Assembly (NCBI GenBank): GCA_949127645.1
Contig: CASBQM010000812.1
Coordinates: forward strand, 1-12,416
Direction of reading: 5' to 3'
Length of the DNA: 12,416 nt
Origin: Synechococcales cyanobacterium PMM_0036
GTDB lineage: Bacteria; Cyanobacteriota; Cyanobacteriia; Elainellales; Elainellaceae
A program made the translations under genes and the position numbers. This document shows positions 6,829 through 12,416 of the stretch, one piece after another; position 1 is the stretch's first letter, and every line of letters begins with the position of its first letter. Under the pieces are notes generated by a model, which did not search any database, was not told the DNA's origin, and saw nothing but the letters and a program-made list of their open reading frames with translations.

Positions 6829-8514
6829 CTAGACACCGATATAAGACTCAGCCTTCACGAGAGAAATGGGTTTACCATCAAAATGTGAGGGGATTTCAAC
6901 ATCCATTAGATTCATGATCGTCGGAGCGATATCTACAGCCTGCCCGTCTGGAATGCTAGAGCCTGGAGTAATTCCTGGACCTTTTGCCATCAAGAACCCT
7001 CGTGACAAATAGTGCCCACCGGTTCGATCGTAAACAACAGGTCCAATGCGCCCACAATCTGGACTATCAATCACATCGCTGACACCGGGCTTCCAAAGCA
7101 CCACAAGATCGGAATCTGGCAGCTTAGGATCGCTATCACTGGGCGATCGTCTGGTTCGCACAACCTCTTCAACAATGGGTTCTCCTGTTCTGGCATCCTT
7201 AACCCGATAGAGAAATTGGGTAATCTCTTCACACAAAGCATCATATTCAGAGGGCTTGACAATACCGTTCTTCTCCCGTCCCTCTAAGTTGATCCGGATA
7301 TGCCCATCTGAGAAGGCTGGCAGCGCAAAAGCTTTCATCTGAGGCCAGGCAGAGCGATACCACATCCCTGGCATCCAATTTAAGTTGGCTGACGAACCCT
7401 CTAGCTGAGACATATCCGTGATCTGAGGTTCTGGCCAAAAGCGCGAGAATAGCCCAGGCACCAGCTTTTTCACAAGCCGCTGCATCAGGGTGGGATTCGC
7501 CAGAGTCGTGGTCTTCAAAATCTCTACTGGCCAGGGTAGGGAAGCATCAGTAATAACAGGCGGTAGCGTTTCTCCCAACTTGCCCGGTGCCAAAGCCACT
7601 TTTCCAGGAAAGCTAAATCGATAGAGAAGTTCAGGCAAAAAGACTAGGCTAAACAGGTCAGTGTTATTGGCAGCAATGCCGTGGACTGCGTAGACAAACA
7701 CGTAAGCATCTTCAGGAGCCTCAGCAAGAATCTCTCCAACCGCATGATCCACTGCTTCGTAGCAAGCTAGCATAGGGTCTTTCGCGGGATCATTATCTTT
7801 TCTAAAGTGGTCATACAGAGGATGATCTGACTGGCTGAGATACCAGAAATTATGCCCTGCGCTATGCGTCTCGCCAAACGTGGTTAAAAATAGATCCCAG
7901 TCCTGACGCTTCATCAAGTCACGAATAATTTCTGAACGCGTGGCGACTGCATCCTTGATTCCTTTTTCAACCCATTCCTCGTACTCTTTGTCCCACCAGA
8001 ATCCAGCATCTTTGTAGAACACAGGATGTTCACCATACTTCCGAATAATCTCTGGCAGGAGTTCGGGAGGACTAGAGCAATTGTCTGTTGCTGGAAAGTG
8101 ACCTCCCCAACCTAAGATCTGCAATCCATCAACTTTGTCGTACAGCGAGGCAGACAGCAGATCAAACAGAATGACACGGCGGTCTTCCATCAGTCCATAA
8201 AAGGGTGGATACTCCTTGAAGTCGTAGGCTCCTCGGATATCAAGGCTCATATCATAGGTTTCTGGATAAAACTTTTCAATTCCCCAGTAACCCGTCTTAT
8301 TACTGGTGCAGCCCGTCCAAGTGTTCGCCCAGAGCCGTTCAGTGATGGAGGTTTCTCTAACTTGATCACAGTACGTCACGGTGTTAGTCAAATGTCCATA
8401 GGCTCCCTGGCTACGGAGTTGGCTCAGGTTCTTGAGATACCCCTGATCCATCCACTTCTCCATGACCCGGTAATCAGCCGCATCTAGCCCAATAGCAATC
8501 ACACGCTTTTTCAT
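6829..8514 (-). CDS. Alkaline-phosphatase-superfamily (type I phosphodiesterase-like) protein with altered active site
   Basis: This 561-residue protein has the nucleotide pyrophosphatase/phosphodiesterase layout. KKRVIAIGLDAAD (2-14) gives the first metal Asp (Asp11), and ERLWANTWTG (59-68) is the nucleophile loop. GETHSAGHNFW (214-224), EAVDHAVG (253-260) and VYAVHGIA (274-281) follow, then TGGHYLSRG (498-506) with the last metal His (His501) and VDIAPTI (527-533). Compared with the canonical set, the nucleophile Thr position reads Ala63, the first Asp of the D-x3-H pair reads His217, and the Asp of the usual S-D-H-G motif reads Val277. Asp11, His221, His278 and His501 remain. No signal peptide or membrane anchor is seen. 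GGAG lies 7 nt before ATG. It is the last gene of the operon. Such genes occur in glycan loci, but the substrate and even enzymatic activity are uncertain. Confidence 0.87.
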   Translation of the reverse strand: MKKRVIAIGLDAADYRVMEKWMDQGYLKNLSQLRSQGAYGHLTNTVTYCDQVRETSITERLWANTWTGCTSNKTGYWGIEKFYPETYDMSLDIRGAYDFKEYPPFYGLMEDRRVILFDLLSASLYDKVDGLQILGWGGHFPATDNCSSPPELLPEIIRKYGEHPVFYKDAGFWWDKEYEEWVEKGIKDAVATRSEIIRDLMKRQDWDLFLTTFGETHSAGHNFWYLSQSDHPLYDHFRKDNDPAKDPMLACYEAVDHAVGEILAEAPEDAYVFVYAVHGIAANNTDLFSLVFLPELLYRFSFPGKVALAPGKLGETLPPVITDASLPWPVEILKTTTLANPTLMQRLVKKLVPGLFSRFWPEPQITDMSQLEGSSANLNWMPGMWYRSAWPQMKAFALPAFSDGHIRINLEGREKNGIVKPSEYDALCEEITQFLYRVKDARTGEPIVEEVVRTRRSPSDSDPKLPDSDLVVLWKPGVSDVIDSPDCGRIGPVVYDRTGGHYLSRGFLMAKGPGITPGSSIPDGQAVDIAPTIMNLMDVEIPSHFDGKPISLVKAESYIGV

Positions 8515-8552
8515 GATTGTTCTCCGTTATGAATCTTTTACAAACTTTTGAG

Positions 8553-9491
8553 TTAAGCCTTTTGTGCTGCTCCTGGCAGTAGCTTCATGACAGAAGAAGT
8601 CAATAGCTTCCAACCTCCTGTAGCGAAAGGAAGGGCGGCGATCGCCTTCGTTCCATAGAGACTAGCAGTCCCAAGATGCCCACTATTGAAAGCCCACCAG
8701 CCATACTGAAGCATGAAGCGGTGTTGAGATGCAGCATCTTGGGTCGGTCGCCAAGGCTCCTCTGCTTCAAAATGCCCTTTAATCCCTCGCCGTAACCAGG
8801 CTCTCTCACAGATCTCTCTGGCGGCTTGACGCTGCAAGACTCCATTCCTCTCACTAATAGAGCTTTTGAGCAACCGATATTTCAAGATTGTGTCTTTAAG
8901 ATTTGCTAGCGCACCAATTTCACCTAACTTGAGCCATACATCCAAATCTTCAGCACATGACAACGTTTCGTCATATCCACCAATTTCTATTAGCGCTGCC
9001 CGACGAATCATAGCGCAGGGATTACAGATGCTCCCATGTCCTGCTAGCGCCAACTTCTGAATCTGATTGTCATGCTCAGGGAGCAGCAACCGCGTCAGAA
9101 ACCGTCCCTTTTCGTCAATTAACTCATGGGCACCCCCAACACAAACAACGTTAGGGTTGGCATTAAGGAACTCGACTTGCAGGGCAAAGCGATCGGGTAA
9201 AGCAACATCATCAGCATCCATGACTGCAATCAGTTCACCAGTTGCCTGCGCTAATAAATCGTTTCTTGTTCGGATAACGCCTTTGTTCTCCCGACTGATT
9301 AAATGAATCCGCTTGTCCTTAGCGGCATACTCCTTCAAAATCTTTAATGATGTGTCCTTCGAGCCGTCATCTAAAATGACGAACTCAAAATCGCTAAAGG
9401 TCTGCGACAGAATGCTCTCTACTGCTTGAGCGACGTAGCGCTCAGCATTGTAGACTGGCATTAAAACTGAGACTAGAGGCTTGTGACTCAT
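8553..9491 (-). CDS. Glycosyltransferase family 2 (GT-A fold)
   Basis: This 312-residue GT2 enzyme is clearly related to the one at 5469-6470. KPLVSVLMPVYNAERYV (4-20) opens the fold, VILDDGSKD (38-46) is the nucleotide site, AVMDADDVALPDRF (89-102) contains the DxD motif and LSCAEDLDVWLKL (177-189) has the ED catalytic base. The C-terminal 90 residues differ from the other GT2, consistent with a different acceptor. There is no transmembrane helix, so it is probably cytoplasmic and acts on a lipid-linked glycan. It lies 51 nt after the flippase gene and 38 nt before the phosphodiesterase-like gene, in one operon. No good Shine-Dalgarno precedes the ATG, but the conserved LVSVLMPVYN strand begins at residue 6, so the start cannot be far off. 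Sugar specificity is unknown. Confidence 0.92.
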   Translation of the reverse strand: MSHKPLVSVLMPVYNAERYVAQAVESILSQTFSDFEFVILDDGSKDTSLKILKEYAAKDKRIHLISRENKGVIRTRNDLLAQATGELIAVMDADDVALPDRFALQVEFLNANPNVVCVGGAHELIDEKGRFLTRLLLPEHDNQIQKLALAGHGSICNPCAMIRRAALIEIGGYDETLSCAEDLDVWLKLGEIGALANLKDTILKYRLLKSSISERNGVLQRQAAREICERAWLRRGIKGHFEAEEPWRPTQDAASQHRFMLQYGWWAFNSGHLGTASLYGTKAIAALPFATGGWKLLTSSVMKLLPGAAQKA

Positions 9492-9542
9492 GGGAATCTA
9501 ACCGGAAATTTCAACAAAATGTACGGAGCTATGAAATATGAA

Positions 9543-10904
9543 CTAGCCGAAGAAGTGGAAGAAGTAGAGGCTGCCTACTACTGAAGTTGCTAGAGCAATG
9601 ACAGGTAGATCAACTTCGGGCTGCCAGATCGAAAGGCGCGCAAAGAAGATAGCTTTAAGAGGATAGAGAACCCAAGCGAAGCAAGATATTCCAATAATTA
9701 CGCCGTTTTCGCCCCATAAGTAGCCTCCTACTATCATTGCCGTTAGCTCTATTCCCACCTGAACTGCCAGAAGGCTGGTCATGGTCAACGTTTTACCCAT
9801 TGCCAGTAAAGCGTTGTCGTAGGTAAAAATGAGAACCCCAACCAATGAATTGATAGGCAGAACCTTCAGCATCCATCCTGCATCGGCATAGCGATCGTCG
9901 TAGAGAAAGTTAATGAGTTTTTCCCCAAACATCATCAGGAATAGAGAAGCGACCCAGCTACCTGCAATTAAGAAGAGACGGGTTTTTCGCAGGGCAGCGT
10001 AGAGCTGTTCTGGGCGTTCCCGAATTAGCTCGGAGTAGGACGGGAACAGGACTTTGCTCCCCAACTTCATGATCGTCTCGTTTACCAAACGAGCCATCGT
10101 AATGGCAACTGTATAGATTCCGAGAGCTTTCACGTCCAGCAAGCGACCAATGACTAAGCGATCGCCCTGTCCAGCAAAAAAGGTCAGAACCGTACTTAGA
10201 AATATCCATCGACCAAATTGCTGAAGCGATCTGAAGGCTTCCTTATCCCAGTGGAGGCGATTTCTTTCTCCTTTGAGATACACATGACTCAGAACCATTT
10301 TGGCAAAAGCGCCCACAATTCCACCACCTACCAACGACCAAACCGAGGGGGATAGCCAAGCCCAGACCACAATAACAATGAGTCCTAGGACGTAAGACCC
10401 TAACTCAAGTATGGTTAGTCTGCCCACCGCTAATCTGCGATTTTCAGTGGCTAACTTAGTAGAGTTTAATCCTGAGATCAAAGCCGTTAGCCCGCTGACG
10501 GGCAATAACTGCATGAGCATGGGTTCGTGGTAGAACTGAGACGCGGGTAGAGCGACTGCACAGGCAAAGATCCATAGCATAATTCCTCGACCGACCTGAA
10601 CTGTCCAGGCAGTATTAAGGAATGCAGGCTCATCACCGCGCTTATTTTGGATAATGCCTGGAATGATGCCCACATCCGAGAACATTTCCAGACCCATGAT
10701 AAATACCTGGACAAGGGACATGAGTCCAAATGCCTCAGGAAAAAGCAAGCGAGTGAGGACAAGATTTCCCCCTAAGCGCAGAACATATTGAGTGCATTCG
10801 CCCGCAAGCGTCCAAGCAGAGCCACTAATAGCCCTACTTTTGAGCGATGGAGGTGGCTCGTTCTCAGCTTCAAGTGGCGAGTTTCCTGATTCTGCCCTGG
10901 ACAT
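9543..10904 (-). CDS. Wzx-like oligosaccharide flippase (PST/MOP superfamily)
   Basis: This 453-residue protein has about 12 hydrophobic segments, typical of polysaccharide flippases of the MOP superfamily that move undecaprenyl-linked repeat units across the plasma membrane. After a polar N-terminus (1-25) comes LKSRAISGSAWTLAGE, then LGGNLVLTRLLFPEAFGLMS (44-63). This is the usual first-helix pattern of WzxC/TuaB-type proteins. The middle has GQGDRLVIGRLLDVKALGIY, another family hallmark. AGGAG lies 6 nt before the ATG, inside the end of the preceding 51-aa gene, whose stop is only 1 nt away (TGA-A-ATG). This suggests translational coupling. With the adjacent GT2 it indicates a Wzx/Wzy-dependent pathway, although no Wzy polymerase or Wza/Wzc exporter lies in the window. 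Confidence 0.92.
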   Translation of the reverse strand: MSRAESGNSPLEAENEPPPSLKSRAISGSAWTLAGECTQYVLRLGGNLVLTRLLFPEAFGLMSLVQVFIMGLEMFSDVGIIPGIIQNKRGDEPAFLNTAWTVQVGRGIMLWIFACAVALPASQFYHEPMLMQLLPVSGLTALISGLNSTKLATENRRLAVGRLTILELGSYVLGLIVIVVWAWLSPSVWSLVGGGIVGAFAKMVLSHVYLKGERNRLHWDKEAFRSLQQFGRWIFLSTVLTFFAGQGDRLVIGRLLDVKALGIYTVAITMARLVNETIMKLGSKVLFPSYSELIRERPEQLYAALRKTRLFLIAGSWVASLFLMMFGEKLINFLYDDRYADAGWMLKVLPINSLVGVLIFTYDNALLAMGKTLTMTSLLAVQVGIELTAMIVGGYLWGENGVIIGISCFAWVLYPLKAIFFARLSIWQPEVDLPVIALATSVVGSLYFFHFFG

Positions 10905-10905
10905 T

Positions 10906-11061
10906 TCATTCTCCTAGCGACTTGAGTGATGATGCAATGGTCATTGAAGAATTCATGATTCTGTGCATCTCCTGTGACCTTGGTTCTTTAGGTCTTTCAG
11001 CACGAGTCCAATCTCTTTGGGCGTTGCCAAATGCCTCGGTCAAAAACCTGCTTAGGGACAT
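10906..11061 (-). CDS. Unrecognised 51-residue protein heading the flippase operon
   Basis: An uninterrupted ORF from ATG (11059-11061) to TGA (10906-10908) ends one base before the flippase start codon. GAGG lies 5 nt before its ATG, and the flippase ribosome-binding site is contained in its last codons (CTA GGA GAA TGA). The peptide begins MSLSRFLTEAFGNAQRDWTR, continues with a charged RAERPKEPRSQEMHR stretch, and ends MTIASSLKSLGE. It has no signal peptide or membrane segment and looks helical and soluble, with an Arg/Glu-rich middle. I do not recognise a family. The clean start, ribosome-binding site and tight junction support a real small protein or a leader whose translation sets flippase expression. 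Against it: short length and no comparison data. Confidence 0.6.
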   Translation of the reverse strand: MSLSRFLTEAFGNAQRDWTRAERPKEPRSQEMHRIMNSSMTIASSLKSLGE

Positions 11062-11066
11062 CCTAA

Positions 11067-11070
11067 CCTC
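11067..11070 (-). promoter_or_regulatory. Ribosome-binding site of the 51-aa gene
   Basis: GAGG on the minus strand, 5 nt before the ATG at 11061. It is the main sequence support, together with the downstream junction, for calling the small gene. Confidence 0.55.
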
Positions 11071-11119
11071 AACCTTAAAATCTCAGAAGAGTAGGTTTAC
11101 TGCAAAACTCACCCGTCGG

Positions 11120-11167
11120 CATTAAGAGCTTTAGGTTAGCTAGAGCTTAAGCTCAAGACATTAAGAG
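11120..11167. promoter_or_regulatory. Palindrome flanked by direct repeats, candidate operator
   Basis: GAGCTTAAGCTC (11143-11154) is a perfect 12-bp palindrome. It sits between two identical CATTAAGAG copies (11120-11128 and 11159-11167) whose starts are 39 bp apart. It lies about 80-100 bases upstream of the 51-aa gene start, where an operator or promoter of the glycan operon would be expected. The regulator is unknown. Confidence 0.4.
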
Positions 11168-11600
11168 ATGTGGATAAGCTGAACCTACGGAATAGCTCGT
11201 TTTGTAGCCCGATGTAATCAATCAAATACCAAAGGTGTAGGAGAAAGCCACTAGATGAGTCGATCTTTACCTAGTCTTTGCTTCTGATTGCGGTTACTCT
11301 GAGCGATCGTAAAGCTTAAATAAAGCAAAGCTACCTTCGTCAGATGAGCGCCCCTCTTCTCCTGTAATTATTGGCAGCACCCGTCAGAATCCAGCATTAT
11401 CAGCGCAAATCTTCATTGAGTCAAAGTAGTTACTCTTAGGATTCCGTGAAATCTTTCTGAACTAACGGCTCTATAAATCTTGAGATCAAATCTTTTAAGC
11501 TAGGTACGATCGTCAAGCTAAAACTTTAACAATTTACGCTTAGTGTTCCGTTAATCAATCAGCATCTTGGCTTCCAGGAAGACTCACAAAAAATCTGTAA

Positions 11601-11630
11601 GTAAACGGTAAAGACGGGGTAAATAAACGG
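11601..11630 (+). repeat. Imperfect short direct repeats upstream of the response regulator
   Basis: GTAAACGG, TAAAGACGG and TAAATAAACGG follow each other within 30 bases, sharing TAAA and ACGG. They may be a transcription-factor array about 200 bases upstream of the response-regulator start; chance is not excluded. Confidence 0.4.
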
Positions 11631-11825
11631 ATTTTCTCTGTAAAAACCCTTGAGGATGCGCAGAATTACGGATGTAGATTTCTCTTACCATCCGCATAAC
11701 TGGATAGGGTTCTAATCTATTGGAGAGGTCAACTAGAAGGATTTGAACCTTTTTCTAGATTGTCTTAGGATAAAGGCTGACCTTAAAGCCCTGCCTAATC
11801 TGCCGCCACAGGAGATTTTTTAGCG

Positions 11826-12416
11826 ATGGCAAATCAAAAAGTCCTGATTATCGATGACAGCAAGACCATCCGAATGCAGGTTAGGGATATGCTTCCAAAA
11901 GGCAATTTTGAAGTTTTGGAAGCCGTCGATGGCGTAGAAGGACTAAAAATTGTTAGCCAGGAAAATCTCAGCTTGATCCTAGTAGATTTCTTCATGCCCC
12001 GGATGAATGGCTGGGAGGTCGTGCAAAAGCTGCAAGATAATCCTCGGCTGAAGAGCATCCCAGTTGTGCTGATGTCTGGGCGCAGAGAGGATGTCGAAAA
12101 AGCTGTTCCTGACCAGTTTGGCTATTTTGAATTTGTCGGCAAGCCGTTTGAGCAGCCTGTGCTAGTGCAGGCTATTAAGTCGGCAATGGCAAAAGCCAGG
12201 AGCCGCCAGCAGTTGATTCAAAAAGCACCGCCACTTGTTCCACCACTTGTTCCACCAAACGAAACTGCTGTTCCAACCGCTCAATCTGCCGGAGTTTCTG
12301 CGCCACCCTTCGCTAATCCTGAGATTCAGACGCTACAGGCTGAGGTTAAAGCCCTTCGTAATGAAAATGTGCATCTGAAAACTGAAGTAGATAGCTTAAA
12401 GAAGCAAGTTGCCCAA
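11826..12416 (+). CDS. Response regulator, receiver domain plus coiled-coil (3' end beyond window)
   Basis: The first 197 codons of this gene are open to the window edge. Residues 1-122 are a complete CheY-like receiver domain. The acidic pair is Asp10-Asp11 (IIDDS), the phosphoacceptor is Asp54 (ILVDFFMP), the switch residue is Ser84 (VLMSGR) and the conserved Lys is Lys106 (VGKPF). A proline-rich linker (about 134-162) has an in-frame PLVP repeat (12-bp duplication at 12231-12254). From about 166 a heptad pattern begins (IQTLQAEVKALRNENVHLK), predicting a dimeric coiled-coil. The output domain lies outside the window, so a transcription-factor, cyclase or kinase-coupled role cannot be decided. 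AGGAG lies 11 nt before ATG. Divergent from the glycan operon; whether it regulates that operon is unknown. Confidence 0.9.
   Translation, partial: MANQKVLIIDDSKTIRMQVRDMLPKGNFEVLEAVDGVEGLKIVSQENLSLILVDFFMPRMNGWEVVQKLQDNPRLKSIPVVLMSGRREDVEKAVPDQFGYFEFVGKPFEQPVLVQAIKSAMAKARSRQQLIQKAPPLVPPLVPPNETAVPTAQSAGVSAPPFANPEIQTLQAEVKALRNENVHLKTEVDSLKKQVAQ
12231..12254 (+). repeat. In-frame 12-bp tandem repeat in the response-regulator linker
   Basis: CCACTTGTTCCA occurs twice in a row and encodes two PLVP units. It lengthens a flexible proline-rich linker between the receiver and coiled-coil. Confidence 0.9.

Larger units (their letters stand above)
11062..11825. other. Divergent intergenic region between the glycan operon and the response regulator
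   Basis: These 764 bases show no further convincing gene. On the left they must contain the promoter of the minus-strand operon. There I see a 12-bp palindrome (11143-11154) between two CATTAAGAG copies. On the right lies the response-regulator upstream region, with AAACGG-containing repeats at 11601-11630 and a -10-like TCTAAT at 11711-11716 without a clear -35. A weak hairpin, CTAGAA/TTCTAG, is present near 11732-11757. The long leader may carry regulatory RNA, but no known riboswitch is recognisable. Confidence 0.5.

Noticed and set aside
11018..11034. GGGCGTTGCCAAATGCC resembling the MITE end GGCGTTGCTGAAT
   Set aside because: Only about eight bases agree, there is no partner repeat or target duplication, and it lies inside the 51-aa gene.
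10847..11125. 92-codon plus-strand ORF overlapping the flippase start and the upstream region
   Set aside because: It is antisense to the flippase N-terminus and to the better-supported 51-aa gene, has no ribosome-binding site and its translation looks random.

Overview
The window looks cyanobacterial. At least six perfect copies of the octamer GCGATCGC (HIP1) are present, at 1025, 1374, 2129, 2638, 8638 and 10158. It also carries an SbtA/SbtB-type bicarbonate-transport pair, which is characteristic of cyanobacteria. AT-rich intergenic gaps of several hundred bases and short dispersed repeats fit a filamentous or large-genome lineage such as Leptolyngbya-like or Oscillatoriales, but the genus cannot be fixed from this sequence.

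Layout, left to right. (1) 17-1326, minus: sbtA followed 23 nt later by sbtB, a short-form SbtA-family permease with a PII-like partner that lacks the usual C-terminal Cys loop. (2) 1327-1786: a 48-aa plus-strand ORF or gene remnant containing a 16-bp tandem duplication, then a 146-bp MITE-like element with 24-bp inverted ends and an 8-bp target duplication, sitting at the 3' end of the next gene. (3) 1787-4771, minus: a GMC oxidoreductase (TTG start) directly abutting a GT4-type glycosyltransferase (GTG start), with no bases between stop and start. (4) 4772-5468: a long non-coding gap with a 16-bp-period repeat and five same-direction TGTAGA motifs. (5) 5469-6470, minus: a GT2 glycosyltransferase, start reassigned to an internal ATG. 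(6) 6725-6762: a perfect 10-bp-stem hairpin, a probable terminator for the operon to its right. (7) 6829-11061, minus: a compact four-gene operon, in order of transcription an unrecognised 51-aa protein, a Wzx-like flippase, a GT2 glycosyltransferase and an alkaline-phosphatase-superfamily protein. (8) 11062-11825: a divergent regulatory gap with a perfect 12-bp palindrome. (9) 11826 to the window end, plus: a response regulator with an N-terminal receiver domain and a coiled-coil, cut by the window edge.

Together, 1787-11061 reads as an exopolysaccharide or surface-glycan locus: three glycosyltransferases, a lipid-linked-sugar flippase, a flavin oxidoreductase and an AlkP-superfamily enzyme. 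Two items stand out as possibly undescribed. One is the 51-aa leader protein tightly coupled to the flippase. The other is the AlkP-superfamily protein, whose expected nucleophile and two metal-ligand positions appear substituted. The sbtAB pair is a separate carbon-uptake unit. All homology statements come from reading motifs and remembered family sequences, not from database searches.
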